Part shown: positions 7,892 through 15,731 of the stretch, piece by piece | Position numbering within the stretch: the stretch's first letter is position 1 | How the letters are laid out: the number at the start of each line of letters is the position of its first letter | Origin: SIG588 sp045599305 | Lineage (GTDB): Bacteria; Bacillota; Clostridia; Oscillospirales; Acutalibacteraceae | Reading direction: 5' to 3' | DNA: 29,295 nt | Assembly: GCA_045599305.1 (NCBI GenBank) | Contig: JAZRVU010000078.1 | Location: forward strand, 1-29,295 | Notes under the pieces: generated by a model | Databases searched by the model: none | Told to the model about the DNA's origin: nothing | The model's input: only the letters and a program-made list of their open reading frames with translations | Position numbers and translations under genes: made by a program

Positions 7892-8440
7892 TTACTTCTT
7901 ACCCTTGGCGCCGGTCTTACCTTCCTTGCGGTGGATGACCTCGTCAACGTACTTGATGCCCTTGCCCTTATACGGCTCGGGCGGGCGCTTGCCGCGCACC
8001 TCAGCCGCGAACTGACCCACAGCCTGCTTATCCGCACCGCTGATGATGATCTTGTTCGGGTTGGGGACTTCCACGGTGATGCCGTCTGCCTCGTCCATGA
8101 TCACCTGATGGCTGTAGCCCAGGTTCATGACGAGCTGCTTGCCCTGCTTGGCGGCACGGTAGCCGACACCGTTGATATCCAGCTCCTTCTTGTAGCCGTT
8201 GGTCACGCCTTCGATCATGTTGGCGATGACGGTACGGGTGGTGCCGTGCAGAGAGCGATTTTCTTTTTCATCATCCGGACGGGTGACCGTGATCTCGGTG
8301 CCCTCGATGGCGATCGCCATGGCGGGGTTGATCTTGCTGGTTAGGGTGCCCTTGGGGCCCTTCACGGTGATGACGCCGTCGCTGAACTTGCATTCCACGC
8401 CGGCGGGGATGGTGATGGGTTTACGTCCGATTCTCGACAT
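7892..8440 (-). CDS. rplF: 50S ribosomal protein L6 (uL6)
   Basis: The 182-residue, two-domain protein begins MSRIGRKPITIPAGVE and ends with the conserved segment PPEPYKGKGIKYVDEVIHRK followed by a basic tail. L6 sits at the base of the L7/L12 stalk near the sarcin-ricin loop. It lies 16 nt after rpsH and 18 nt before rplR. Confidence 0.98.
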   Translation of the reverse strand: MSRIGRKPITIPAGVECKFSDGVITVKGPKGTLTSKINPAMAIAIEGTEITVTRPDDEKENRSLHGTTRTVIANMIEGVTNGYKKELDINGVGYRAAKQGKQLVMNLGYSHQVIMDEADGITVEVPNPNKIIISGADKQAVGQFAAEVRGKRPPEPYKGKGIKYVDEVIHRKEGKTGAKGKK

Positions 8441-8455
8441 GTCTCATCCGCCCCC

Positions 8456-8857
8456 TTACCAAATGAATGCGAGGACTTCGCCGCCCACGTGCTCGCGACG
8501 GGCGGCCTTGTCGGTCATAATGCCCTTCGACGTGGAAACAATGGCGGTGCCGATGCCCTTCATGACCTTCGGCATTTCCTCACTGCTGGAATAGATGCGC
8601 AGGCCGGGCTTGGAGACACGGCGCAGACCCTGGATAACAGGAGTCTTGGACACGCCGTTGTACTTCAGCGCCACGCGAATGACGCCCTGCTTGTCATCTT
8701 CGATGATCTGATAGTTCTTGATGTATCCCTCGTCAACAAGAATCTGGGCAATAGCCTTCTTCATGTTGGAAGCGGGGATATCCACCGAATCGTGCTTGGC
8801 CGAACTCGCATTACGGATTCTCGTCAGCATATCGGCGATAGTATCGGTGATTTGCAT
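8456..8857 (-). CDS. rpsH: 30S ribosomal protein S8 (uS8)
   Basis: S8 is a primary binder of the 16S rRNA central domain. The 133-residue protein begins MQITDTIADMLTRIRNAS and has the conserved C-terminal STSKGIMTDKAARREHVGGE. In enterobacteria S8 represses the spc operon by binding near rplE; no equivalent site could be identified here by eye. A strong AAGGAGG precedes ATG. Confidence 0.98.
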   Translation of the reverse strand: MQITDTIADMLTRIRNASSAKHDSVDIPASNMKKAIAQILVDEGYIKNYQIIEDDKQGVIRVALKYNGVSKTPVIQGLRRVSKPGLRIYSSSEEMPKVMKGIGTAIVSTSKGIMTDKAARREHVGGEVLAFIW

Positions 8858-8879
8858 TCCGTCAACCTCCTTTAAGCTA

Positions 8880-9065
8880 TTACCAACTGGCCTTCTTCAC
8901 GCCGGGGATCTCGCCCTTATAAGCGAGTTCCCGGAAGCAGATACGGCACACGCCGTATTTGCGGAGATACGCATGGGGACGACCGCAGATCTTGCAGCGG
9001 TTGTAAGCGCGGGTGGAGAATTTTGCCTCTCTCTGCTGTTTGAGCTTCAACGAAGTCTTTGCCAC
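8880..9065 (-). CDS. rpsN: 30S ribosomal protein S14, type Z (uS14)
   Basis: The 61-residue short, zinc-containing form of S14. Cys24, Cys27, Cys40 and Cys43 form the zinc site in CKICGRPHAYLRKYGVCRIC. The C-terminus ELAYKGEIPGVKKASW is diagnostic. This form is typical of Firmicutes, in contrast to the roughly 100-residue zinc-free form of enterobacteria. It lies 13 nt after rplE. Confidence 0.98.
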   Translation of the reverse strand: MAKTSLKLKQQREAKFSTRAYNRCKICGRPHAYLRKYGVCRICFRELAYKGEIPGVKKASW

Positions 9066-9078
9066 GTCTGTCCCCTCC

Positions 9079-9618
9079 TTATCTCTCGAACGGAGCGCCC
9101 ATCAGGGTGAGCAGCTCGCGTCCTTCTTCGTCGGTGTTGGCAGTGGTGACAAAGCAGATGTCCATGCCGCGCACCTTGTCGATCTTATCATAGTCGATCT
9201 CAGGGAAGATCAACTGTTCCTTCAGGCCCATGTTGTAGTTGCCGCGGCCGTCGAAGGAGTTCGGGTTGATGCCGCGGAAGTCGCGGACACGGGGCAGCGC
9301 CACGTTGAACAGACGATCCAGGAATTCATACATCCGGTCGCCGCGCAGGGTGACTTTCGCGCCGATGTTCATGCCTTCACGCAGTTTGAAGTTGGCGACC
9401 GACTTGCGGGCTTTGCAGATCACGGGATGCTGACCGGTGATCGCGCCGAGGTCGGTCACGATGGCGTCGAGGACCTTGGTGTTGTCGCGCGCCTCGCCGG
9501 TGCTGACGTTGATGATGATCTTATCCAGCTTCGGGATCTGCATCACGCTCTTGTAGTTGAACTTTTTCATCAACGCCGGAGCCACGTCGTTCTTATAGTA
9601 TTCTTTCAGTCTGGCCAT
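9079..9618 (-). CDS. rplE: 50S ribosomal protein L5 (uL5)
   Basis: L5 binds 5S rRNA and contacts the P-site tRNA. The 179-residue protein begins MARLKEYYKNDVAPALM and contains SVMQIPKLDKIIINVSTGEA, VTLRGDRMYEFLDRLFNVAL and the C-terminal CFVTTANTDEEGRELL. The Shine-Dalgarno sequence GGAGG lies upstream of ATG 9618, in the 15-nt gap after rplX. Confidence 0.98.
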   Translation of the reverse strand: MARLKEYYKNDVAPALMKKFNYKSVMQIPKLDKIIINVSTGEARDNTKVLDAIVTDLGAITGQHPVICKARKSVANFKLREGMNIGAKVTLRGDRMYEFLDRLFNVALPRVRDFRGINPNSFDGRGNYNMGLKEQLIFPEIDYDKIDKVRGMDICFVTTANTDEEGRELLTLMGAPFER

Positions 9619-9633
9619 TCGCTCACAACCTCC

Positions 9634-9969
9634 TTACAGGCTCTCGCCGCACTTCGCGTTCTTGCAAACGCGAACGGAGCGCTCTTTGCCGTCCTCGCCC
9701 TTGACCTTCTTATGGCCAACACGGGTCGGCTTGCCGCAGCTGGGGCAGACCACCTGCACCTTGGACGCATACATGGCGCCTTCGGCTTCGATGATGCCGC
9801 CGGGATCGCCCATCTTGCGCGGCTTGACATGCTTCTTCACGAGGTTGATGCCCTCGACGATGACTTTGCCCTCTTTGGGGCTGACCTCCAGGACCTTGCC
9901 CTTCTTGCCCTTGTCGTCACCGCTCAGAACGATAACGGTATCGCCCTTTTTGATATGCATAGTACTCAT
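9634..9969 (-). CDS. rplX: 50S ribosomal protein L24 (uL24) with a C-terminal four-cysteine motif
   Basis: L24 initiates large-subunit assembly. The 111-residue protein begins MSTMHIKKGDTVIVLSG, with a KOW motif in the first 40 residues. Near the C-terminus Cys75, Cys78, Cys102 and Cys107 make a zinc-ribbon-like pattern seen in many Gram-positive L24 proteins. The start was set at ATG 9969 with AAGGAGG 8 nt upstream; the in-frame GTG at 9978 overlaps that Shine-Dalgarno sequence. Confidence 0.96.
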   Translation of the reverse strand: MSTMHIKKGDTVIVLSGDDKGKKGKVLEVSPKEGKVIVEGINLVKKHVKPRKMGDPGGIIEAEGAMYASKVQVVCPSCGKPTRVGHKKVKGEDGKERSVRVCKNAKCGESL

Positions 9970-9982
9970 TTTCGGCACCTCC

Positions 9983-10351
9983 TTAAAGCACTTCGGGTGC
10001 CAGGCTCAGGATCTTCATGTAATCATGATCACGAAGCTCACGAGCCACAGGCCCGAAAATACGGGTACCCCGCGGGTTTTTGTCATCACGGATGATAACG
10101 GCCGCATTCTCGTCAAAGCGGATATACGTACCGTCCTCGCGGCGAAGGCCCTTGGCCGAACGCACGATCACGGCCTTGACGACCTCACCTTTTTTCACAA
10201 CGCCGCCGGGTGCTGCTTTCTTGACAGAAGCGACCACGACGTCGCCGATATTTGCATACCTCCGACCGGAGCCACCGAGAACGCGAATGCACATAAGCTC
10301 TTTCGCGCCGGTATTGTCGGCCACTTTGAGGTAAGTCTGCTGTTGTACCAC
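9983..10351 (-). CDS. rplN: 50S ribosomal protein L14 (uL14)
   Basis: The 122-residue protein has the conserved LKVADNTGAKELMCIRVLGG, KGEVVKAVIVR and GTRIFGPVARELRDHDYMKI. L14 lies at the subunit interface. The start codon is GTG (10351) with AAAGGAGG 8 nt upstream. A perfect hairpin (10371-10395) separates it from rpsQ. Confidence 0.98.
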   Translation of the reverse strand: MVQQQTYLKVADNTGAKELMCIRVLGGSGRRYANIGDVVVASVKKAAPGGVVKKGEVVKAVIVRSAKGLRREDGTYIRFDENAAVIIRDDKNPRGTRIFGPVARELRDHDYMKILSLAPEVL

Positions 10352-10370
10352 AGGTATTTCCTCCTTTCAC

Positions 10371-10395
10371 GCGCTTGACGCCATGCGTCAGGCGC
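10371..10395 (-). other. Hairpin in the rpsQ-rplN spacer
   Basis: TGACGC (10376-10381) and GCGTCA (10385-10390) flank a 3-nt loop. The stem extends outward by GCGC (10371-10374) with GCGC (10392-10395) across one mismatched position. It nearly fills the 54-nt gap between rpsQ and rplN, which is longer than most gaps in the operon. No T run follows, so processing or translational control is more likely than termination. Confidence 0.6.
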
Positions 10396-10405
10396 ACACC
10401 GACAT

Positions 10406-10663
10406 TTATTTCGCCTTCTCGATGATGGAAACGACGCGCCAGTTCTTGTCCTTGGACAGGTGGCGGGTCTCCATGACGCTCACGCGGTCGCCCACATGGC
10501 ATTCGTTGGCCTCGTCATGCGCCTTCAATTTGACGGTACGCTTGACGATCTTGTTATACAGGGGATGACGCACGTTGTCGACGATGGCGACGACCACGGT
10601 CTTGTCCATTTTGTCGCTCACGACCACGCCGACGCGGGTCTTTCTAAGATTCCGTTCGCTCAC
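10406..10663 (-). CDS. rpsQ: 30S ribosomal protein S17 (uS17)
   Basis: The 85-residue OB-fold 16S rRNA-binding protein begins MSERNLRKTRVGVVVSDKMD and contains HPLYNKIVKRTVKLKAHDE and the C-terminal SKDKNWRVVSIIEKAK. All the conserved basic loops are present. It lies 18 nt after rpmC. Confidence 0.98.
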   Translation of the reverse strand: MSERNLRKTRVGVVVSDKMDKTVVVAIVDNVRHPLYNKIVKRTVKLKAHDEANECHVGDRVSVMETRHLSKDKNWRVVSIIEKAK

Positions 10664-10681
10664 TGTTGAGTCCTCCTTCCG

Positions 10682-10894
10682 TTACGCGTTCGCGCCGTTC
10701 TTCAGGTTTTCGGTCATGATCGTTTTGATCACGGCGATTTCCTTCTTGACGGCACTCAGGCGCATCGGGTTTTCGAGCTGGTTGATCGCGTTCTGGAATC
10801 GCAGATTGAACAGCTCTTTCTTCAGCTCGTCCAGGCGAGCTTCCATCTCTTCGACGGACATCTCACGGATCTTATCCTTCTCAGACTTCTTCAT
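10682..10894 (-). CDS. rpmC: 50S ribosomal protein L29 (uL29)
   Basis: The 70-residue helical hairpin protein contains LDELKKELFNLRFQNAINQL, the L29 signature. L29 lies near the tunnel exit. The ATG overlaps the rplP stop by one base (TAATG at 10896-10892), so the two are probably translationally coupled. Confidence 0.97.
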   Translation of the reverse strand: MKKSEKDKIREMSVEEMEARLDELKKELFNLRFQNAINQLENPMRLSAVKKEIAVIKTIMTENLKNGANA

Positions 10895-11319
10895 TACTGC
10901 TCACCATCCGTTTCTTCCTTGCTCACAAACTTGCACTTGATGGGCAGCTTGTTCGCGGCCAGACGCAGTGCCTCATGCGCGATTTCCTCGGACACGCCGG
11001 CGATCTCGAACATCACGCGGCCCGGCTTGACAACTGCGACCCAGTATTCCGGAGAACCTTTACCGGAGCCCATGCGGGTCTCGGCCGGCTTCTCGGTGAT
11101 CGGCTTATCGGGGAAAATTTTGATCCAGACCTGACCGCCGCGCTTGATGTAACGCGTCATGGCGATACGGGCTGCTTCGATCTGATTGGAGCTGATCCAC
11201 GCCGGCTCCAGTGCCACCAGGCCATAATCGCCATGGGTGACGGTATTGCCGCTGTAGGCCTTACCGGTAAGGCGGCCTCTGTGCACGCGACGATACTTGA
11301 CTCTCTTGGGCATCAGCAT
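10894..11319 (-). CDS. rplP: 50S ribosomal protein L16 (uL16)
   Basis: The 141-residue protein begins MLMPKRVKYRRVHRGRLTGK. It contains RIAMTRYIKRGGQVWIKIFP, ETRMGSGKGSPEYWVAVVKP and HEALRLAANKLPIKCKFV. L16 helps position A-site tRNA. The ATG at 11319 overlaps the rpsC stop by one base, with AGGAGG 9 nt upstream; the second ATG (11313) is too far from it. It is coupled by one-base overlaps on both sides. Confidence 0.98.
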   Translation of the reverse strand: MLMPKRVKYRRVHRGRLTGKAYSGNTVTHGDYGLVALEPAWISSNQIEAARIAMTRYIKRGGQVWIKIFPDKPITEKPAETRMGSGKGSPEYWVAVVKPGRVMFEIAGVSEEIAHEALRLAANKLPIKCKFVSKEETDGEQ

Positions 11320-11984
11320 TATTTGCGGCCTCCTTCCCGACGGGGCTTCGCGGCGCCCGCCAGCACCTCACCGCGATAGATCCAGGTCTTGACACCGATG
11401 CGGCCGTAGGTGGTGTTCGCCTCAGCAAAGCCGTAGTCGATGTCCGCACGCAGGGTCTGCAGCGGGATGGTGCCTTCATGATACTGCTCGACGCGGGCGA
11501 TCTCGGCGCCGCCCAGGCGGCCGGAGCACTGCGTCTTGATACCCTTCGCACCCAGCTTCATGGCGCGGCCGATGGCCAGCTTCATGGCGCGGCGGAAGGA
11601 CACACGCTTCTCGAGCTGAGCGGCGATGTTCTCGGCCACCAGCTGCGCATCCAGATCGGGGTTCTTGATCTCGACGATGTTGACGAGCGTGGACTTGCCC
11701 AGCATCTTCTCGCAGGTGAGGCGGAGCTTTTCGATCTCCGTGCCGCCCTTGCCGATGACCACGCCGGGTTTCGCACAATGGATGTTGACATGCACGCGGG
11801 TGGCGTCACGCTCGATCTCGATCTTGGAGACGCCGGCGGCGTACAGGTTCTTCTTGAGGTATTTCCGCAGGTTGTAATCGGAAACGATGGTATCACCGAT
11901 GTCCTTATCCGCAACGAACCAGCGGGAATCCCAGTTTTTGATCACACCGACACGCAGGCCGTGGGGATTTACTTTCTGTCCCAT
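11319..11984 (-). CDS. rpsC: 30S ribosomal protein S3 (uS3)
   Basis: The 221-residue protein begins MGQKVNPHGLRVGVIKNWDS. The KH domain lies at about 38-106, with the GXXG loop in VVIGKGGTEIEKL. The C-terminal domain contains GIKTQCSGRLGGAEIAR and GRIGVKTWIYRGEV. S3 is at the mRNA entry and has helicase-related function with S4 and S5. GAGGAGG precedes ATG. Confidence 0.98.
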   Translation of the reverse strand: MGQKVNPHGLRVGVIKNWDSRWFVADKDIGDTIVSDYNLRKYLKKNLYAAGVSKIEIERDATRVHVNIHCAKPGVVIGKGGTEIEKLRLTCEKMLGKSTLVNIVEIKNPDLDAQLVAENIAAQLEKRVSFRRAMKLAIGRAMKLGAKGIKTQCSGRLGGAEIARVEQYHEGTIPLQTLRADIDYGFAEANTTYGRIGVKTWIYRGEVLAGAAKPRREGGRK

Positions 11985-12002
11985 AACTGTTCTCCTCCTC
12001 GC

Positions 12003-12338
12003 TTAGTCCTGTTCCTTGAGGACCAGGGTGATGTGGGATGTCCGCTTCTCGATACGGAACGCCCGGCCCTGTGCACGGGGACGGATCCGCTTGATGATGG
12101 GGCCGCCGCTCACGGAGCACTCGGCCACATACAGAGAATCGGCATTCATGTTGAAGTTGTTCACCGCGTTGGCCATGGCCGATTTGAGCAGCTTTTCCAG
12201 CGGCTCGCAGGCAGCCTTCGGGGTGTTTTTGATAATCGCCATCGCGACGTCAGCCGGCTTGTTGCGGATGAGGTCGAGAACGATCTTAACTTTGCGAGGG
12301 GAAATGCGAACATACGTTGCTTGCGCCCTTGCTTCCAT
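12003..12338 (-). CDS. rplV: 50S ribosomal protein L22 (uL22)
   Basis: The 111-residue protein begins MEARAQATYVRISPRKVKIV. The extended hairpin that lines the exit tunnel corresponds to the segment around CSVSGGPIIKRIRPRAQGRA, and the protein ends HITLVLKEQD. Length is normal. It lies between rpsS and rpsC. Confidence 0.98.
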   Translation of the reverse strand: MEARAQATYVRISPRKVKIVLDLIRNKPADVAMAIIKNTPKAACEPLEKLLKSAMANAVNNFNMNADSLYVAECSVSGGPIIKRIRPRAQGRAFRIEKRTSHITLVLKEQD

Positions 12339-12361
12339 TACTATTCTCTCCTTTCAACCGC

Positions 12362-12634
12362 TTACTTCGTCGTCTTGGAGCCGACGTGGCCCCGGAACGT
12401 ACGGGTGGGGGCGAATTCGCCCAGTTTATGGCCGACCATATCCTCGGTGACGTACACCGGAACGTGCTTGCGCCCGTCATGCACTGCGAAAGTATGGCCC
12501 ACGAAATCCGGGAAAATCGTGGAGGAACGGCTCCAGGTCTTCAAAATGCGTTTTTCACCGGACGCATTCATCTCTTGGACGCGTTTCAGCAGCGCAGGCT
12601 GTACAAACGGTCCTTTTTTAATGCTTCTGCCCAT
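12362..12634 (-). CDS. rpsS: 30S ribosomal protein S19 (uS19)
   Basis: The 90-residue protein begins MGRSIKKGPFVQPALLKRVQ and contains KTWSRSSTIFPDFVGHTFAV and HKLGEFAPTRTFRGHVGSK. S19 is in the small-subunit head and contacts S13. Motifs and length are fully typical. Confidence 0.98.
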   Translation of the reverse strand: MGRSIKKGPFVQPALLKRVQEMNASGEKRILKTWSRSSTIFPDFVGHTFAVHDGRKHVPVYVTEDMVGHKLGEFAPTRTFRGHVGSKTTK

Positions 12635-12654
12635 TATCCTGTTTCTCCTTTCGC

Positions 12655-13488
12655 TTATTTGCCGTTGCGGCGCTTCACGATATATTTATCGGAGCGGTTG
12701 TGCGTTTTGCGGGTCTTGTAACCCAGCGCGGGCTTGCCCCACGGGGTGACAGGGCCGGGACGGCCGATCGGGGACTTGCCTTCACCACCGCCGTGCGGGT
12801 GATCGCAGGGGTTCATGACCGAGCCGCGGACGGTCGGACGCCAACCCATGTGACGCTTGCGGCCGGCTTTGCCCAGATGCACGTTCTCGTGCTCGATGTT
12901 GCCGACCTGGCCGATGGTGGCCATGCACTCGCCGGGGACATACCGCATTTCGCCGGAGGGCAGACGCAGCAGCGCCTGATTGCCTTCCTTGGCGATCAGC
13001 TGCGCCATCACACCGGCGCTGCGGGCGAGCTGGGCACCCTTGCCGGGATACAGCTCAACGTTGTGGATGAAGGTACCGGTGGGGATGTTCACGAGCGGCA
13101 GCGCGTTGCCGGGTTTGATATCGGCATTGGCGCCGGAGACGATGACGTCGCCCACGGAAAGGCCCTGCGGTGCGATGATGTAACGCTTTTCGCCATCCTC
13201 GTACTGCACCAGCGCGATGTGCGCGCTGCGGTTGGGATCGTATTCGAGCGTCAGCACGGTGGCGTTCATGCCGGCCTTGTTGCGCTTGAAGTCGATGATG
13301 CGGTACTTACGACGGTTGCCGCCGCCGCGATGGCGGACGGTGATGCGGCCATAACTGTTGCGGCCGGCATTCTTTTTGATCGGAGCGAGCAGACTCTTTT
13401 CGGGAGCGACCTTGGAAAGCCCGCTGTAATCCATCGTCGTCATACCGCGACGGCCGTTGGTCGTCGGCTTATAACTGATGATAGGCAT
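12655..13488 (-). CDS. rplB: 50S ribosomal protein L2 (uL2)
   Basis: L2 is needed for peptidyl-transferase activity and subunit association. The 277-residue protein has ITVRHRGGGNRRKYRIIDFK, the central RNA-binding domain, and the C-terminal segment around MNPCDHPHGGGEGKSPIGRP that contains the conserved active-site-near histidine. The Shine-Dalgarno sequence CAGGAGAG precedes ATG 13488. Confidence 0.99.
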   Translation of the reverse strand: MPIISYKPTTNGRRGMTTMDYSGLSKVAPEKSLLAPIKKNAGRNSYGRITVRHRGGGNRRKYRIIDFKRNKAGMNATVLTLEYDPNRSAHIALVQYEDGEKRYIIAPQGLSVGDVIVSGANADIKPGNALPLVNIPTGTFIHNVELYPGKGAQLARSAGVMAQLIAKEGNQALLRLPSGEMRYVPGECMATIGQVGNIEHENVHLGKAGRKRHMGWRPTVRGSVMNPCDHPHGGGEGKSPIGRPGPVTPWGKPALGYKTRKTHNRSDKYIVKRRNGK

Positions 13489-13559
13489 TTAATTCACTCT
13501 CCTGTTCATTGGCTTGGCGGGAGATCTGTTCCTCCCATACATTGCCGTGAGGTGTTTTT

Positions 13560-13850
13560 TTAGAACATACCGTCGAAGAACTCGATGGTCTTGGAGTCCT
13601 TGGTGAGGGTGACGATGGCTTTCTTCCAATCGGAGGTGTAGCCCTCGTTGCGACCCATACGGCGCAGGCTGCCCTTCATGCTGACGGTGTTGACCTTCAG
13701 CACCTTGACACCGAAGATCTCCTCGACCGCCTTGGCGATCTCGATCTTGTTGGCGCCGTTGGCGACCTTAAAGGTGTACTTCTTTTCCGGCAGGACGGAG
13801 ACCGCCTTTTCGGTAACGACCGGAGCAAGAATGATATCTCTGGCGTTCAT
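13560..13850 (-). CDS. rplW: 50S ribosomal protein L23 (uL23)
   Basis: L23 lies at the tunnel exit and docks SRP and trigger factor. The 96-residue protein begins MNARDIILAPVVTEKAVSVL and includes YTFKVANGANKIEIAKAVEE. Its ATG overlaps the rplD stop by one base (TGATG at 13852-13848), suggesting translational coupling. The 71-nt gap to rplB holds a weak hairpin but no terminator. Confidence 0.97.
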   Translation of the reverse strand: MNARDIILAPVVTEKAVSVLPEKKYTFKVANGANKIEIAKAVEEIFGVKVLKVNTVSMKGSLRRMGRNEGYTSDWKKAIVTLTKDSKTIEFFDGMF

Positions 13851-14473
13851 CAGTTGTACACCTCCTCGATCTGGGCAACCGCATCCTTGGCCACGATGAA
13901 CTTATCGCTGTCGAGGATGTCATAGACGTTCAGGGTGTTGACCAGAGCAGTCTTCACACCGGGGATGTTGCGGGCGGACTTGATGATCTTCTCATCATTT
14001 TCGGCCAGCACCAGCAGCACCTTCTTCTCCGCGCCGAGCGCGGTGAGCATGGCAGCGATCGTCTTGGTCTTGATCTCTTCGACTGCCAGACCTTCCACGA
14101 CCATCATTTCCTCGGCAGCCACCTTGGAGGAGAGTGCCGACTTCATGGCCAGACGGCGCACCTTCTTGGGGAGCGCGTAGCGATACTCGCGGGGCTTGGG
14201 GCCCAGCGCGATGCCGCCGTGGATCCACTGCGTGGCACGGGTGGAACCCTGACGGGCGTGACCGGTGCCCTTCTGACGCCACGGCTTCTTGCCGCCGCCG
14301 CTCACTTCGGAACGGGTGAGGGTGGACTGGGTGCCCTGACGCTGATTGGCGAGATAATTGACAACGGCGCTGTGCAGCACGGTCGCATTGGGCTCGATGC
14401 CGAAGACGGCCTCGTTCAGCTCGATGGTGCCGGACTGGGTGCCTTTCATGTCATAAACAGATACGGTAGGCAT
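13850..14473 (-). CDS. rplD: 50S ribosomal protein L4 (uL4)
   Basis: The 207-residue protein begins MPTVSVYDMKGTQSGTIELN. The long tunnel loop is the segment around GGGKKPWRQKGTGHARQGST. In gammaproteobacteria L4 represses its own S10 operon by binding the rpsJ leader and promoting both attenuation and translational block. That makes L4 the first candidate ligand for the structured leader at 15532-15878; this is inference only. Confidence 0.98.
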   Translation of the reverse strand: MPTVSVYDMKGTQSGTIELNEAVFGIEPNATVLHSAVVNYLANQRQGTQSTLTRSEVSGGGKKPWRQKGTGHARQGSTRATQWIHGGIALGPKPREYRYALPKKVRRLAMKSALSSKVAAEEMMVVEGLAVEEIKTKTIAAMLTALGAEKKVLLVLAENDEKIIKSARNIPGVKTALVNTLNVYDILDSDKFIVAKDAVAQIEEVYN

Positions 14474-14490
14474 ACTTTTTCCTCCTTCCC

Positions 14491-15123
14491 TTAGGCCTTC
14501 ACGCTGTCGATGAGAACGACGACGCTGCCCTTGGCGCCGGGGAGGGCGCCGCGCACGGCGATCAGGTTGTTCTCCGCATCGACCTTGACCACGTCGAGGT
14601 TCTGAACGGTGACACGCTCACAACCGAGGTGGCCGGCGGCTTTCATGCCCTTGAACACACGGGACGGGGACGAGCAGGCGCCGAGAGAACCGGCGTGACG
14701 CGCGACCGGGCCGCTGCCGTGGGTCTCCTTCAGACGGCCGTGGTTCCAGCGCTTCACAACGCCGGCATACCCCTTGCCCTTGCTGGTGCCGATCACGTCG
14801 ATGTGATCGCCGGCCGCAAAGGTGTCCGCCTTGATGATGTCGCCGACGTTCAGGCCTTCGCAATCGTCAAAGCGGAACTCGCGCAGCGTACGCTTGGGCG
14901 CCACATCCGCCTTTTCGAAATGGCCCTTCATGGGTTTGGTCAACGCTTTGGCGGAGATATCGCCAAAACCGACCTGGACGGCCGCATAGCCGTCGTTTTC
15001 CACCGTCTTCTTCTGCACGACCACGCAAGGGCCGGCTTCGACGACGGTCACCGGAACGACATTGCCCTTTTCGTCAAAGATCTGGGTCATGCCGATCTTC
15101 TTTCCGATGATGCCTTTTTGCAT
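14491..15123 (-). CDS. rplC: 50S ribosomal protein L3 (uL3)
   Basis: The 210-residue protein begins MQKGIIGKKIGMTQIFDEKG. It contains GTSKGKGYAGVVKRWNHGRL and the extension toward the peptidyl-transferase centre (the SGPVARHAGSLGACSSPSRV region). L3 is an early assembly protein. AAGGAGG precedes ATG. The 96-nt spacer from rpsJ contains two hairpins. Confidence 0.98.
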   Translation of the reverse strand: MQKGIIGKKIGMTQIFDEKGNVVPVTVVEAGPCVVVQKKTVENDGYAAVQVGFGDISAKALTKPMKGHFEKADVAPKRTLREFRFDDCEGLNVGDIIKADTFAAGDHIDVIGTSKGKGYAGVVKRWNHGRLKETHGSGPVARHAGSLGACSSPSRVFKGMKAAGHLGCERVTVQNLDVVKVDAENNLIAVRGALPGAKGSVVVLIDSVKA

Positions 15124-15147
15124 TTTCCTCTACCTCCTTGGTTATTG

Positions 15148-15203
15148 GTTGGCGTTTGCCAACATGACCTCGCTTTGCGGATTTCGGGAACCGTGCGGTT
15201 CCC
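15148..15203 (-). other. Two hairpins in the rpsJ-rplC spacer
   Basis: GTTGGC-gttt-GCCAAC (15148-15163) and GGGAACC-gtgc-GGTTCCC (15186-15203), written on the plus strand, lie between the rpsJ stop and the rplC Shine-Dalgarno sequence. Neither has a T run on the minus strand. This is one of the longest gaps inside the operon, so an RNA processing or translation-control role is possible. Confidence 0.55.
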
Positions 15204-15219
15204 CGATCTGGCTGCGGGT

Positions 15220-15531
15220 TTACAGCTTGTTCTCGATCTCCACGCCGGCGGGGAGTTCAAGCCCCATAAGGGCCTCAACTGTTTTGTTAGACGGTCTGAG
15301 AATGTCGATCAGACGCTTGTGGACGCGGGACTCGAACTGCTCGCGGGAATCCTTGTACTTGTGCACGGCGCGCAGGATGGTGACAACTTCCTTTTCGGTC
15401 GGGAGCGGCACCGGCCCGGACACGCGCGCGCCGGTACGGCGAGCGGTCTCCACGATCTTAGCGGCGGACTGATCCACCAGCTGAGCATCGTAGCCCTTGA
15501 TACGAATACGAATTTTTTCCTTGACTGCCAC
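15220..15531 (-). CDS. rpsJ: 30S ribosomal protein S10 (uS10)
   Basis: First gene of the operon. S10 is in the small-subunit head and also pairs with NusB in antitermination complexes. The 103-residue protein starts MAVKEKIRIRIKGYDAQLVD from a GTG codon at 15531, with AAGGAGG 9 nt upstream. Longer in-frame starts would run into the untranslated leader. The conserved GPVPLPTEKEVVTILRAVHK is present. The gene is not preceded by rpsL-rpsG-fusA-tuf, the usual upstream block in many Firmicutes. Confidence 0.98.
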   Translation of the reverse strand: MAVKEKIRIRIKGYDAQLVDQSAAKIVETARRTGARVSGPVPLPTEKEVVTILRAVHKYKDSREQFESRVHKRLIDILRPSNKTVEALMGLELPAGVEIENKL

Positions 15532-15614
15532 TGAAAAACGCCTCCTTAAAATTTTTGAGTTGGCGGGCGACGCCGAAACCGCACACTCTGCCGGGTGTTT
15601 CTTTTGCCCCGGAG

Positions 15615-15650
15615 AAAAAACCGGATACTTGGGTGAGATCAAGTCCCGGT
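15615..15650 (-). terminator. Terminator-like attenuator inside the S10 leader
   Basis: On the minus strand ACCGG (15650-15646) pairs with CCGGT (15624-15620), and ACTTG (15644-15640) pairs with CAAGT (15631-15627). There is a small internal bulge (G opposite AT) and an 8-nt loop, and the stem runs straight into six T (15620-15615). This is the form of an intrinsic terminator, placed about 230 nt after the start site and about 85 nt before rpsJ. It would reduce transcription of the whole operon unless prevented. No antiterminator partner was found with certainty. Confidence 0.65.
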
Positions 15651-15664
15651 ACGGTCACAGCGCC

Positions 15665-15731
15665 CTGCAAGCCTTCACGGCAAACGGAACCTGTCGCAAC
15701 ACAGGTGTCCCCGCATCGCCGTTCCTTGCAG
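15665..15731 (-). promoter_or_regulatory. Long nested stem in the S10 leader, candidate ligand-binding RNA
   Basis: On the RNA strand, CTGCAAG (15731-15725) pairs with CTTGCAG (15671-15665). Inside it ACGGC pairs with GCCGT, and at the tip CCTGT pairs with ACAGG around a GTTGCG loop. The helices are separated by purine-rich internal loops (GA/GAAGG, and a larger asymmetric one containing GATGCGGGGACA). Unpaired loops flanked by strict helices resemble ribosomal-protein binding sites. It lies immediately before the attenuator. Confidence 0.6.
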
